Shown: positions 35,859-48,654, numbered from the stretch's first letter. The stretch is 64,000 nt of DNA from Azadirachta indica (GCA_022749755.1 CM040440.1:3867769-3931768), one strand, 5' to 3'. The notes: a model not told the origin generated them from the sequence alone. Translations and numbers: made by a program.

Positions 35859-37127
35859 AAAGCGATTGATACCTGGAAAGGAAATTAAGAATCTATGAAC
35901 AACATAAGCAGCTCTTCATTGGTGCAAGCTCTCTAAAAGATTTTTCTCAAATGTTTGTCAGCAAAGAAGTCAAGTACAAATCTCAAGTTCTGGTGTCAAT
36001 TGCCAAAATGAACAAATATGGCAACAACATGCTCAGTTTGGTTAGGTTAAGGATAATCGACGAAGCTGCTCTAAAATCACAAAAAGATGACACCTAAAAT
36101 AATTGAACCAAAACAACAGAACATACACTCATAAATCCAGTGAGGATTATCAGAAGTTGAAAGACATGTTGTTCCGCTAATATGGAATACTTTGATATAC
36201 CTGTTAGTGGGAAGAACTAACCAGTTTTAAGTGATAAGGCATAATTTCAAGAAAATAACTCTTTGTGTTGTTGTTAGTCTAAATCTTTTTCTGCTTGGCT
36301 AGACTTATATGCCCCAGTGAATTTAGCTCTCAAAAGAGTATATAAAGAAACTCCTAAATTGCCCAAATAAGTTAGATCACTAGATTAGCTAAACATATTG
36401 AGAAAAACAAATAATAATAATCAGCTAAACGCGGCGCTGATAAAAATATGGTGCCGAGGCAAGTCAGAATCTTAATAGCTACATATCCAATTCAAAGCCT
36501 TTCAAACCTTTAAATGACCGCAATGCAAGAACTCCGGTAATTATTAAGCATGAAATAAGAATATTTATCCTAGTACAATCTGTAAGCGAATACAAAAAAG
36601 GGACTGTTTTTTTTTTTGGGGGGTTTGCCAATTTCTTCTATTTTGAAAAATCCACTATTTGATTTGATATCCTCAAATCCCTTCACAAATTTCATCTTGA
36701 TCAGAAATTTGATGTAGTGCCATCGAAACAGGCTCCAAGACTAACATTTTATCGTAAGATGGATGTAGTTACGAATTAAATGATTACATATACCCGAAAA
36801 CTATGGAATGACATGGACTAGACACTGAAACAAAAGACACTGACAGTTTAAGAGAGATAGAGAGAACTAACTGTCAAGTGCTGAATTTTGAACTTCACAA
36901 ATAATGCTCGTCTTTTGTCGAGAAACCCTAGGAGCCATTGAACTTGACGAAGTTGGCAACGACTTCAAAGGCGACTGAATCCTCAACCCTTTGAATCCCA
37001 GCAAAGATTGAACTCTCCGGCTACCAAACCGCGAAAGTCTCGACGACGATGACGTCATTGCAGGCGGAAGTGAAATTGGAAGGCGAGAAGAACGAGAGAC
37101 AGCGATCGACTCTGGAACAATTGCCAT
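33901..37127 (-). CDS. TRXM: Chloroplast thioredoxin m
   Basis: Two exons on the minus strand: 37127-36872 (85 codons plus one base) and 34214-33901, giving 189 residues. The split codon joins to ATT (Ile86). Exon 1 is a Ser/Arg-rich chloroplast transit peptide of about 75-80 residues. Exon 2 is the whole thioredoxin fold, with the active site WCGPC at residues 113-117 and the cis-proline in SIPT at Pro158. The mature length is normal for m-type thioredoxins. These stromal proteins are reduced by ferredoxin-thioredoxin reductase and regulate Calvin-cycle enzymes, the malate valve and photosystem assembly. The 2.66-kb intron is unusually long for this window. Synteny favours the m1/m2 group. 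It is divergent with the DTW pseudogene. Confidence 0.93.
35828..35856. repeat. (CA)n microsatellite in the thioredoxin intron
   Basis: About fourteen CA units lie within the large intron (34215-36871). The rest of that intron is AT-rich with a T/G run near 36608-36622 and no other recognised element. Confidence 0.95.
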
Positions 37128-37542
37128 TGTTGAAGAGAAAATGAGAAATGCGGTTGTGAGATTCGAGGTTTATACAAAGGTTCGTCAGGATTTGAAGCAA
37201 AATGAAAGTGAGATGTTAAGCAACTGCTGAGAGCAAAATGGAGGCGGAAGAAAAATGACTATAGAGAAAAAAAGACCATCTTTCCGACTAGCTCGTTGTG
37301 GGCACTGGACAACTATTTTTTCCTGTTATTTTAATTTCCAATTCTAATTAGTAGTTTAACTGACAATATGCATAATTAACATGCGGTATGAATACGATTA
37401 ATGGGTTTGTAAACCCAATCGTAATTTGCAATCCAGCCTAGTTTGTAATTGGACCTAATTAACCAGTCGATTTCTTAACTTTCAATTGAAAAACACAAAA
37501 AGCTCGCAGGCCGCACAACAGACAAGAACCCATCAAAAAACC
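37128..37542. promoter_or_regulatory. Short divergent intergenic region between thioredoxin m and the DTW pseudogene
   Basis: Only about 415 bases separate the thioredoxin ATG (37127, minus) from the first ATG of the decayed DTW gene (37543, plus). The region must hold the thioredoxin promoter and 5'UTR. It may once have been bidirectional. No clear TATA box is seen on either strand. Confidence 0.5.
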
Positions 37543-40500
37543 ATGCTTGCTATAACTAATGCAATCAGTATGGCTTCAGTTTCACATTCAAGTTCTGTCT
37601 TCCACCTCACATGCTCTGCTCTGCCAAAACCCACATGGAATCTCCTCGAAGAAACCTATTGATGACGCTGCTTCTCGTTCTCCGCCAAGAGAAGCGAGTA
37701 TCGAAGACACTGGTGATGGGTTCATCAAATTGCAGGAGTGGCAGGCCTGGGGCTTTGTGTCTCCTTTGCCAGCTATGGTTAAGCATATTTTTGACGACTT
37801 GAAGGCTTTGGAGGAAAATATTGATGCCCAGATTTTGGTGGGAATGGCGGTAAACTTCAGATATTGTATTCAATATATTTTTTTTAAAATATCATTCTCT
37901 GTCAATTTGGCTGCTGAAATGGTCAAACTGTAACGCGAGGAATCTGTCTCTTTTGGTTATAAGAATTAATTTTCTTGTGGCTAGAGCTTTGTTTTCAGCT
38001 TCCACTTTGAAAATTGATCATGTCTTTGTTTTGATGGGCTATAAAGGTACTTGTTATGAAGCTGGTAAAGGCAATTGGCATTGATATAATACGAACTATC
38101 CTTTGCTACGGTAACTACAACTAATAGATGAACTATATGTTAGGTACGGATTCGGTTTGATAATGGCTATTCAAACTCTGATGGAGAAAGTACAGTTTAT
38201 TTCAATTTCCAGAATATGTAAAGGATACTTTGGTTAGGATAGTCGTACCCAGGGTTGAGGAAATGTTCCAGATATGTGGATTCAGATATAAGCTTGTGGA
38301 ACAGTTTTCTTTTTTTCCCATAATTTATCTTTACATTTCCTTTTGGGAACTTCCATTTCACATTTTGAAGTATTATTCTCAAGTGGTTCTTTGCTTTTAC
38401 TTTCTTTCCCATGTTCATATTGGAGTTGTGTTTTATTTCCTTTTTTGGCTTCCTATTGGCAGCCATGTGTGACTTTCTCCTACTTCAACTGCTTGTGGAT
38501 CGTGTGGCTGGATTTTTTTCGCTGTGATTGTAGAATTATTCTTCGCTGTGATTTTTTTCATCACTTGTGTACAGTGATTCATTTATCTTCTACTCTAAAT
38601 GTCAGGGAGATTTCAAGATTCAAGAGGATAAGAAACACAAGGCAACCTATTAGGCTCTGGTGATTCTGGAAAAAAGCTTCAGTTCTTTTCAGCTCGACAA
38701 ATAGCTTGTCATTTACTTCGCAGTGGGGGTTACCTTTGCCAGATGGTCTATTGCTTTTTTTAGAGCATTAGTTACGTTTCTAATGGCTATTATGTGCTTT
38801 TTCCTTTAATTATTCAGTAGGTGCAACAAAATTAGTGGTTAATAAGGGATCATGCCTTCTAATAGTTCAGATTCTTCATTGTCCTGCGTTTCTTCTTTTA
38901 ATCAGACCTTATTAACTTGGCAGTGCTGGCTTGCTATGGAACTGTATGTGTTCAAAAGTCAAATACTGTACCCTATGGCCGGGTGTACGTTTTGGCTGTA
39001 TATGCATCCAAAGGTTAGGATATTTTTGTCATTTTGCTGTATGTTTCCTTGAGCCATAAGATATCTTCAAAAGAAACTAATGTATGATCAACTCTTTTTC
39101 AGGACTTTCTACGGCAGAACAACACTGGGAAGTTGTTATGGCAAGTATTTGGAGTTCAAGCTGCAACTTTCTGCCCTTTTGGCATTTCAGAAGATGAGGA
39201 ATCATGTGGGATGCATTTAAGGTGCACGTTTCTTTCAATCTCTCTTTTAACTGTTGAAAATTTTGAAAGATTGGTGGTGCCAAAAATGCACAGTTGGCAA
39301 TTAATTGTGGAGTTTCAAATCTTATTTAGAAGCATGTGTAGTTACTTAAGGTCCACTATTGGTGTCGTAGAATTCAAATCCGTTAGATGTCTTGTGACAT
39401 TCAATTTTCAAAGGGAAGTATAAAATGTTTTTGTTACCCTGCAAATGGAGTATGCATTGAACGAAAGTTACATAGAGGAGCTTTTCCATTTTGATACAAT
39501 CATTTGGTGATTGCAATCAACAAACAAATTATGTTGAAACTTAGTTATTGACATTTATTTCTGCTAGTAGTTAATATAATTTAAACTTTATTTCTTAAAT
39601 ACTCAGAATCTAAACTTGGTGATCATCAAAATTCCAATTCACGCATACGTTGGAACCATTACCTTCTGATTCTGTTTTTTCATAAACTTCAAGAAAAAGC
39701 AAGGTTTGGTGCCTTTATCCCAGTAAACATGCAGTTACAATTTCAGTCCAGGATACTCTTGGTTATGGATCTTCAGAGGAACTAGAATGCACATCAATGA
39801 TGGTATTGTTCTGTTAATGCACTAGTAGAAGCTAATGTCTCTCTTTAATCACAGAAGTTGCGTCCTCATATCAGCGTAAGCATCTTATTTCTTGTTTTGT
39901 TAGCTTGCACATAATAGATTGGAACCTAATGTTTCATATACATATTCCATCAAGTAGATGCAAACACAAAAAATTTTGACAATCCATTTATTATTTAACT
40001 GTCTCTTTTTTATATTACTTGTTGCAGAACGTACCAAAATTATTTCAAACAAATAATGAGATTAGGGTCACAAGGGTCACGAGTCATTTTCCTGGTAGTG
40101 TGCATGAACATGATTTGTATGACAATTCTCCAGACAGACATTAGCTGGTATGTTTTGCAGATGAATTTATTGAATAAAAGCATATAATTGGATGATTGGA
40201 AAATGTTTCGTGGAAGAGAAAATTTCACCGTTTATGAAAAGTTTGGAGTCTCTTATTTCTTCTTTCATTCAACTAGGTCGTAATTCTTATGTTGGTTATA
40301 ATGCAGAGACGGAGATAAAACTCTGAACTTTGTTTTGATTGATGGTGCATGGAGCAACTCTGCACCAAAGTTGGGTTGTTTAAAGATCATTTATTGCCTT
40401 AATATTTACAGACTAAAGTTCATATAGGTACACATTTGAATTCTCTGAATGTTCAGCTCTCTCTCTCCACATAATGTGTATGAGAAAAGATCCATTCTTG

Positions 40501-41415
40501 GATCTCTTGGGTTTTGAAAAATTTAGAAATCTGGTCCAAGGCTACTTTGACAGTCATCTATAAACTTGTTTTTGATAATTATTTGATGGTTTGCATGTGG
40601 CAATTTTGGCTGAAGTGTTTACTTATGCGGAAGAGTTACAAGTTTTAAATTGTCTAACATATCTGCCGGGAAAACTTTTATAAACAAACCAACTTGTATC
40701 AAAATTGTCTCTGTCTCTTTCCTTCATTGCCTTTCCTGTTCATTCCATTGCCCTCTTGCTCTTGAAATATCTGATTAATCCTCAAGGAACCCACAGACCT
40801 CCTATCTATACATACTGTGCAAAAACTGGTATGATTCCTTAGGTTGGATTTAAGATGTGGAGGGCAGAAATTCTGATCCCAAGTCAAAGAGCTACTCTGC
40901 CCGATTCCTTGGTATCCCTGCCTGTTGTATGATTTCCACAGTTGTTTCACAAAGTCACTGATGCGTGTTCTATGTTCCGGAGACACCAAAGACAGTACGG
41001 GGAGATGAAAGCCGTCCTTGCATATCTCTAAGCATGGGTACATCGGAAATACACAAACTTGGGTAAGATGTGAAGATATTTGTCAAATCTCATATACAGG
41101 GGCTTTTATGTATACCTTTGTTATTCCTTCTCTCCCAATTCTACCTCGTGGGTAATGATCATCTTATTTTGAATGCAGGCCCCAACCATCCTGGGACCAT
41201 ACGTGCACAGCAGCTGCAGCCATTGGTGTTCTTTCAGAGCTTCAACTCCTTCCTGAATTTAGTTCATATGGATTGGATGAACAGGCTGAAGCAGCAGAGC
41301 GTGCGCTGGTAGTTTTTTGTTAGAAGCCCTAACAACTAGACGGCTTCGAATGGGCAGGTCCATCACTCATAAAGTAAACATAACTGCAACATCTGTTAGC
41401 CAATTGCTATTATAA
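37543..41415 (+). pseudogene. Decayed DTW-domain gene (tRNA-uridine aminocarboxypropyltransferase family), introns retained
   Basis: Exon-like blocks in correct order: 37543-37849, 38606-38745, 38924-39013, 39103-39221, about 39693-39800, about 40306-40375, about 40972-41062 and 41179-41415. Conserved pieces include LQEWQAWGFVSPLPAMV, the Cys-rich CMCS segment, FWLYMHP, DFLRQNNTGKLLWQVFGVQA, KVWCLYP, DKTLNFVLIDGAWSNSA (the DTW-like motif), RPCISLSMGTSE and QPSWDHTCTAAAAIG. The frame is broken repeatedly: a shift within block 1; an in-frame TAG at 38651-38653 plus a shift in block 2; a deletion and a compensating deletion in block 3; a shift near 39200; and a shift with TAG TAA-type stops near 41320. 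Such enzymes make acp3U in tRNA. Retained introns show a duplicated or locally decayed gene, not a retrocopy. Confidence 0.85.
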
Positions 41416-42254
41416 TGCTCTGCAAAAAGTTATTCTGAATCCTAAATTAGATAAAAATACAAGAGCCAGCTAGCTTTAGTTCCTACAATCACAGTTACAC
41501 TGATTTATCCTCCTGTAACACAAGTTTGATAATCAATATTAGCGACGATTTCACATTTTTGACCTCACCACTCGATGAAACAATGATCTATCCTGTCTTT
41601 CTCACTGTGTAAAATGTTATCAGGCAAGGTCTTTTGGTTCAGTGATTAATATTCTTTGATCTCAGTTGTTGGATTTACAGAGTTTGGCTCTCTGTTTTGA
41701 CACGAAACAGCCTTTTTGTAATTGTATATAAATGCAATTGACGCCATGGTCTCAATACTATTTATGCATGAAAACCTAAAAATTTTCAAAAGCACGAATA
41801 AAATGTTTGGATCATTCGAAGATGAGTAAAGATTATAGTTTTCGTATTTATGTGTGAAAGCTATCTCAACAATATTTTTATTAAAAAAATTAAATTAAAC
41901 ATAGGGAATAAATATTTTGATGGTAATCTTATAGAAGTGAGCTCGATAAGCCAAACTATACAAACCAAACCGGGTTGAGTATGTGACGATGATATTTAAG
42001 ACGACTCGGCTTACGACAAGCCATATGCATGAACTGACTGTTGTCTGTTGCCACCATTCTTGCAACGTTTTTCTCTCCTCCGCTTCTTGCTCTTTCTCTG
42101 CTAAAAAAAGTAAAAATCACAAAGTGGAAACAAAAGGAATGGCCAAAATAAACTGGGAATTTTCTAAAAAAAAAAAAAGAAAAAAAGAAAAAGAGGGTTA
42201 CTCCATTGGAGGAACTGGAGATCGTATGATTGATCTCCAAATTCAAGAAAGAAA
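41416..42254. other. Spacer upstream of the LORELEI-like gene
   Basis: This contains the 3' flank of the DTW pseudogene and the promoter and 5'UTR of the gene at 42255. A TATATAAAT word at 41724-41732 is rather far upstream. An A/G-rich run (about 42166-42195) lies in the presumed 5'UTR. An open frame without an ATG (41983-42258) overlaps the start codon and is not called. Confidence 0.5.
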
Positions 42255-44045
42255 ATGAGCTTCAATCATTGCATCCATCTCCTTCTCTTCTTGCTTCTCG
42301 CGGGATGGGCTGCTTCGTCTATTTCTGGTAACTCTCCGTGCGCTGTTTGTTATGATTATACATGAGCAATTCTGCGTTTTGTTTATGAAATATAATGTTT
42401 GGTAATTGTTTAATGTTTGCATGCAGATGATGTTTTTGAAACATATGGAACTACCGGCCGTAACCTACTTCAAATCAAATCAAGTATGTTCTTTTCAATC
42501 AAATTAAATTCTTATTGCCCCTTTTTTCCCTTTTTTGTGCCAAAATTTGCTTGTGTATATGTCAGTTTTATAGAAGTCAAGGCATCTGTCTCTTAGCTGC
42601 CATAAGGCGATAATTTTTTTCAACTTTTCCAATTAACAGTGGCGTATAGTTATAGTTATAGATGATATGTTTTATATTGAACTCCTAGGCTGCTCCTCTG
42701 AATTAAAAATAGATAACATTCAGATTTCTGTCTTGGAAATACAGTAACACTTGGGAAAAGGTAAAAGTTTGCCTCCATTGTGTTTTATTTTACCTTCTTT
42801 TGTAAGTCATTTGCAATCCCAAATGATGTTACTTTCTCTCTTGAGTTCTGGGTATGTCAGAATTTGTGTTTCTATTAGTGTAAAGTAATATGGACTTTCG
42901 GTTTTCCTTAGCCTACTAGTTGGCTGTTTATTTTTCCCCTTATCTGCGCTTAATTATTAGCTTCCCATAGTTAGATCCAACAATCTACTAAATGTTTCCA
43001 TGAACTCTAGGTTGAGTCTGATTATGATATTTGGATCTCAGTGTTTAGGTTGAACATTGCTTGGAAAGATCATTTCATTTTCTCAAAAGAAGAGGGAGGA
43101 GAAAGAAAGAAAGCAAAGCAGAATAAACACCGGAGCTTATGGATTTCCCAATACAAATTCAATTTTCCCAGAAGGAAACTAATGAAATAACTAAGATGCC
43201 AACAAATTCTGAGATAGAATGATACAAGAATAATATCCAAAAATAACAAATTTCACTTGCATCTGTTATATACTTGCATATAATGTGAGGGCATAGGACC
43301 CCAAGACAATCCTAATAGCTAAACTAAGGGACCTTTCTTTCACTTGGCAAGAGATATTTAGTTTCACAGACTGGATTTGTTTGAAGCCCAAGGTATCAAT
43401 CCTATTGTTGGGGGTGAATTTTATGAGTTTGGGAATCAAGGCAAATAGAAATAATTTTGCATTTTCTGGCATGCTAGTATCTCCAAGATGCCTGTGGTTA
43501 AGGCTCATTAATGTAGCATCAGGGGCATTAAAGATAGTACTATAGAAGAAGACTCGCTGATATATCTTCATGATATACATAAGTGGGAATAATTGAACTT
43601 TTTATGTTTTGAAAGATCCTTCTAATACATCCAAGTGACATGTTAAATGACACAATTAATGTGAAAGAATGCTATGATGATAAGTTTTGTTCACCAATCT
43701 GCAGAATGTTCTGAAAATTTTGAGGATAAGAACTACACAATCATCACAAGCAGGTGTAAAGGACCCCAATACCCAGCTGAGCAATGTTGTGAAGCTTTCA
43801 AGGAATTTGCCTGCCCTATCAGGGATAAGATTAACGATCAAAACACTGATTGTGCTGCAACCATGTTCAGCTACATAAACCTCTATGGGAAATTTCCACC
43901 TGGCCTGTTTGCCCACAAATGTCGTGAAGGGAAAGAAGGTCTTGCGTGCAAAGATACACCCCCACCAGGTAGTGCAGCAGCTAGTCAGGCCAACTCTTTG
44001 CTGCTCACAGCTGGCTTCCTGGTGTTACTGCGCTTGATGCTGTGA
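42255..44045 (+). CDS. LLG: LORELEI-like GPI-anchored protein (FERONIA-family co-receptor)
   Basis: Three exons: 42255-42327, 42427-42483 and 43705-44045, with split codons GAT and AAA, giving 156 residues. An N-terminal signal peptide (LLLFLLLAGWAASS) is followed by the family pre-motif TGRNLLQ. The extracellular module carries eight cysteines (CSENF, SRCKGP, EQCCEAF, FACP, DCAATM, HKCREG, LACKD) and the hallmark MFSYINLYGKFPPGLF. The tail has a small-residue stretch (GSAAASQANS), then a hydrophobic end, as needed for GPI attachment. LRE/LLG proteins chaperone FERONIA-type receptor kinases to the membrane and bind RALF peptides with them, in growth, immunity and pollen-tube reception. An NYT sequon is present. 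All hallmarks are intact. Synteny suggests the LLG2/LLG3 branch. Confidence 0.93.
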
Positions 44046-45603
44046 AGGTTTAAATGTGAAAACCCAATAAACATGTTCTCCATTTTTTATGTTTTTTATT
44101 TCCGTCTTAAATACGGCTTCTTCAGGGATCCGTTTTCAGATCATGTTGTCCCTCAATTGTATACTAGAGCCAGCATTGTTTAATTAATTCATACTACTTA
44201 AAAATGTAATCTTATAATCCATTTCTTTATGATTAGTTTCATCCAAGCATGTAGCTGTGGTGGAAAAAGTTTGCCTTTCCCCTTTCCTATCTCTAAATTC
44301 AGTAAGTTACGGCGTGCCTTTTGGTTCACGACAGAGCATATTGGGAGACCATATCCTTCAATAATTCTGGGGCGTGTTTGGTGTTGTCCACTTCAAAAAG
44401 TTAAAGAGGTGTTTGAAAACATAAAATGGTTTGATATTTTGCTACAGTGGATAAATATCACTGGAGATATATTTATATAATGACAATTTTTTGCATTGTC
44501 ACACTGCATAAAGTTTGAAAGCAAGCATTTGGAATCCAGCGTAGATAAAGTTGGTCCTTCCACTTTGCTTGGGCAAAAATTAGATGTCAAGCAGCATTAT
44601 TCCCATTTATTTACTTCTTGTTTGAATGAAAACGATAGAGATGATTATGAAGAACCCCAAGGGCAAAATCTTTTCTTGGCTATTACAGAAAGAACTATTC
44701 TATGCTACTGACAGAGAGATTAATAACTCTTAGCAGTCAATCTATTACTCTTAATGTAGTATGCAAATACAAAAACCATTGCCATTAATCTCTACACGGT
44801 GTCATCGTGCAATTGTTGAGACTCTCATGCCAGCATATTTCCATAAAGTATAGATTTCTATCGTGCAGAAAAAGCATGCTTTTCTAAAAGTGGTCATGAA
44901 GAAACGTCAGCCAGGGAAAGAGAGCAAAATGAAATCACAAACTGAAAGATGCGGCAATGATAAAATCAACATCGCAATCAAGGAGAAAGTTTACGGACGA
45001 TATTGGTAGAGTCAAGTTAGAGTATCAATTCGAGTACCACAATAAACTTCAGAACCTGTCAAATGTTTCTTCCCTTTATTGGTTGGATCACAAGTTGCGG
45101 TAGCTTTTGGAATCTTGCACTCAAATTGGGACGATGCATACATTAATCAAACTCCAACTTGGAATTGCACGGTCAAAATTCCAGCTATGCAGCAACTTGC
45201 AACTGATTAAACTGGAAACCTAAAGCTAAATTACGCTTGCATACAATTTCCACCTCAACACAACAGAACATGTAGTCTAGGCAATCTTCTTTACAAGCAA
45301 TCAATTTTGAGTTGAAAAGAAAAAGGGAAACGAGTGGTCTAACAATAAAGCCGAAATGCGAGGGTAGCTTTAAACTAAGACATTTGGGATTCGATATTAC
45401 GGATATTGGTGATCCTATGTTATACGCATTTTACATCTTTGATCCGAAAAGTACCAAAAGCAACAAAAATGATTTGGAGCTGGAAGTGAAACTCCTCACA
45501 TGGTTAATTTTACTGAGTGAAACCACTAATACAAAAGTGAAATTGAAAATTACAGTTCTTTCTCCTCTTTAAAAATCCAGCAGAAAGATCAAAAACTCCG
45601 TTT
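44046..45603. other. Intergenic between convergent genes, no gene seen
   Basis: Both flanking genes end here. Small open frames (44229-44480, 44496-44711, 45312-45572) have no conserved motif. The last opens without an ATG and runs antisense into the 3' flank of the next gene. Confidence 0.5.
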
Positions 45604-46524
45604 TCATCTGTGAGCAGTGACCAGAGTTTCAATAAACCTCAACCCGTCAAACCTCGGAGCAAATTTTTCTGTTGATGGTGATCTTTGCATAGTTGAATTT
45701 TCATGATCTTTCTTTGAATCGTCCTGGAAAATCAAATTAAATGCGCTTAGAAAAAACAGAAAAAGATACTGGGTGAATGTGTCAAAAACCAAACATCATG
45801 ATGGTAACCGATTCAGAAAGAGCGGACGCAATCAACAAAAGTACTGACCAGAAATTCAGATGGTTAACATCAAAGAAGACACTTGGGACAAAATTACCAC
45901 TTCGTTGATTTTCCAGGAAAACTAGAAAACTGTTTGACCGCCCAGAAACAGAGGAAGTGAGAAAAGAAAGCAAAAGATTGGCTCTTGCAACAACGGCGCT
46001 AGGCCCATAAAAGTTCGGATTTTACAAGCAAAATTCCAAACTCCCAGTGGCTAATTTCGAAGTTATCAGACAGTTGAGGAAGAAAACAAAGAAACCCGAT
46101 TCCCAAAACTAACGTGAAAGACTACAATTTGCGCCATATTAACACGAAAACAACTAGCCACAGAACAAAATCCTGAAAATTGCTTGGCTGCAAATCATAA
46201 AAGAGGAAAGCAAAGCAAAAAGAATGAATCTTGGCTCAAACGACAAATTCCCGGCCACAATTTTCTAGTCAATTAAACGCTAAAATTTCATTATCGCAGA
46301 TAAAAAATCAAGAATTCGATTTCCCATGCTGATGGGAAAGCTGAAAACCCCAAAATTAAAAAAAAAAAAGAAAAGAAAAGAAAAAAAAACCCAGAGACAG
46401 ATTCGAGGATTACCTCATGAGAAACTTGGAAACTGGAGCTGCAAGCAAAATTTGTGGAACTAGCAGATATTGCTGTAGCAGAAGCTGCAGCAACTGAGGC
46501 AGCAAGAAGTCCGGATTTCTTCAT
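45604..46524 (-). CDS. Conserved 76-residue plant protein with C-terminal FAPRFDGLRFIETLVTAHR motif
   Basis: Two exons on the minus strand: 46524-46414 (37 codons) and 45723-45604 (39 codons plus stop), phase 0, joined by GT (46413) and AG. The N-terminus is KKSG followed by an Ala/Ser-rich stretch (LLAASVAAASATAISASS), which may be a weak hydrophobic helix or targeting signal. The middle is polar and charged. The last 19 residues, KFAPRFDGLRFIETLVTAHR-like, are the part I recall as highly conserved among small uncharacterised plant proteins. No enzyme motif is present. A TATA box lies about 130 bases upstream of the ATG. Function and location are unknown. Confidence 0.78.
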
Positions 46525-46654
46525 TATTGCTTGGAGTTGGAGATGAGAATTTTAGTTCCGGGAATATTGGTGAGCCTAAGAGAGCGTTTTCTCCGAGAAA
46601 ATGATGGCAAGAAAGTGAGAGAAAGTGTGGGAAAAATGTTGTGTTTGACGGCAA

Positions 46655-46662
46655 ATTTATAG
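46655..46662 (-). promoter_or_regulatory. TATA box of the 76-residue protein gene
   Basis: On the minus strand it reads CCCTATAAATTTG, about 130 bases upstream of the ATG at 46524. This leaves a leader of about 100 bases. Confidence 0.6.
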
Positions 46663-47658
46663 GGCAGGCTTCGGTTGGTTAGTGGTAATTTCGAACATTT
46701 ACGCGGCAACTGTCATGCCATAGTCTCTAGGTTGTGATATTACATCATTAACCTTGAAATTTGTTTGGAATATATTTACTTTACCTAACTATCCTCACAT
46801 TTTTTTTTCCATTTTTACTTGATTATAATCTTCTGTTAATTTAATTAATTAGTACACCTTCACTTCTGCTAACTATTTTGACAAAAAAAATATTATTATT
46901 GTCGGGTTGTTTTCTTATAAGATTTTTAAAAGCCCAAAAAATGAAAAAAAAAAAAAAAAAAAAACGAAAGAGAAAGATGAGAATGAGTTTTCTTTTCTCT
47001 TTATGACTTTTGCAAATCTTGAGGGTATTTCCGTAACTTTAAGAATTTTCTTCTAGAACAGAAGAAGGGCAGTTCAAGAATAGAAAATAGGTAGGAAGGT
47101 TTTTTTCGCGGCACATCGATGTTGATTTTTTCGAGATGACTTTAAGGGTAGATGTTGGTCCTGATAGGCGGATCTTTTTTTTTCTGTTGCCAGTGAATAA
47201 TTGTCAGTCACGTGAACGGACCAGATTTCCCCACGTAAGCCTCACTCGTATCACAAGTTACATAATCACAAGACGTACTAGATATTTTGGATTCAGCTTT
47301 GGTGGAGAGGCAGAGCAGCACCTGCAACGACCAACTCGATCCTCAAATTGTCGTGGACCTTTCAAATATTACCCCCTTTGTTATCTTAAATTTACCGTAC
47401 AGTCCTTGTTATGATATGATATAATAAATTTCATATGATCATCATCTCGACCAACCATTTCTTTAAGTATTTCCAAGATGAAGCATATCCGCTTTGCGGA
47501 AGTTCACAAATCCCTTATTGGCTACAAAAATATAATATACAAGGATTTTGTTTCAATTATGATACGACAAAATGTTTATTAATTTTAATGAAAAGTAAAT
47601 GAAAGATTTAGTAGTAAACAACAAGATCAAAACCAAAGTCACAAATATAAAAAATAAA

Positions 47659-47659
47659 T

Positions 47660-47690
<31 letters not shown>

Positions 47691-47695
47691 TTTTT
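47659..47695. repeat. (TTTA)n microsatellite
   Basis: About nine TTTA units. Confidence 0.9.
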
Positions 47696-48654
47696 CAAAA
47701 TTTTGCATCAAAGCAGGAAAAACACGATTAAATATAGTGGTATTAACTTGGGACAATGATTGATTCATGTAAGAGATTTGAGAACGGCATGGTGGTAGAA
47801 AAAAGAACAACAGTGGATGTCATTACGGAAGAAGACACCGTTCTAAGTGAAACAGCAGGATGTCCATGCGTTGGTAATCGACCAGTCCCAACAAACCAAA
47901 AAAAGGAGTAAACTCGTCGATGTGTGATTGGGTGGGTTGGTTGTAGTGTTTAGTTTGTTATGTTGGCAATCGGACATCAATTCAAAACTCATGATTTTTT
48001 TTTTTTTTTATTCGTGTGGTTATCATTAGCCGACATGAGACAGCGTCAATTATTACAGTGCCCGGCACGTGTCTTGCCTAATATTCATGTCCACTCAAAT
48101 ATCATTATTATAATTACTGATCCGAGTCATTGGATGATTCGGATACGGCATGCCTGCTGGGATAAAATACTTTCGGACAACAATAAACAACAACGGAAGG
48201 TTGAACTTGAACTGGAACTTGAACTTGTCAAAATTCGGTTACAGACAAATGGTGGGTCGACAGGTGGACCGTCCTTCCGTTTTCTGTTGAAACGCAACGG
48301 AAGATTGGTTTCCATTTATTTATTTATATAATTGGAGATAAGAGAGTAGGCTAGGCTAATTTTAATTTTAATAAAAGGGGGGATTTGGTACAGCCGTAAA
48401 ATTTTTTTTGGTGTTTTTTTTTTTTTTTTTTTTTTACTTGGTTTGGGGGGGTGGTGGTGTGGAGGGTTCTTGATGTTGTAGATTGATTCTAAGGCATCAT
48501 AAAGGTGTAGCAGAAAGAAGAAAAGCTACGCCATCTTGAGCATTTGATGAAAATAGCAATTTAATAAGAAAGTGGGAATATGAAACCATTCAATATTGTC
48601 CTGTGCAGTTTTTGCATTTCTGTGGGTTAAACGTCATCTAATCGTGCTTAACGT

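Noticed and set aside
40699..41043. 114-codon minus-strand frame in the DTW pseudogene region
   Set aside because: It overlaps a plus-strand block that matches the DTW protein, and it has no known motif.
45312..45572. 86-codon plus-strand frame beyond the LORELEI-like gene
   Set aside because: It lacks an ATG, is Lys/Thr/Leu low-information sequence and sits antisense to the 3' flank of the 76-residue gene.
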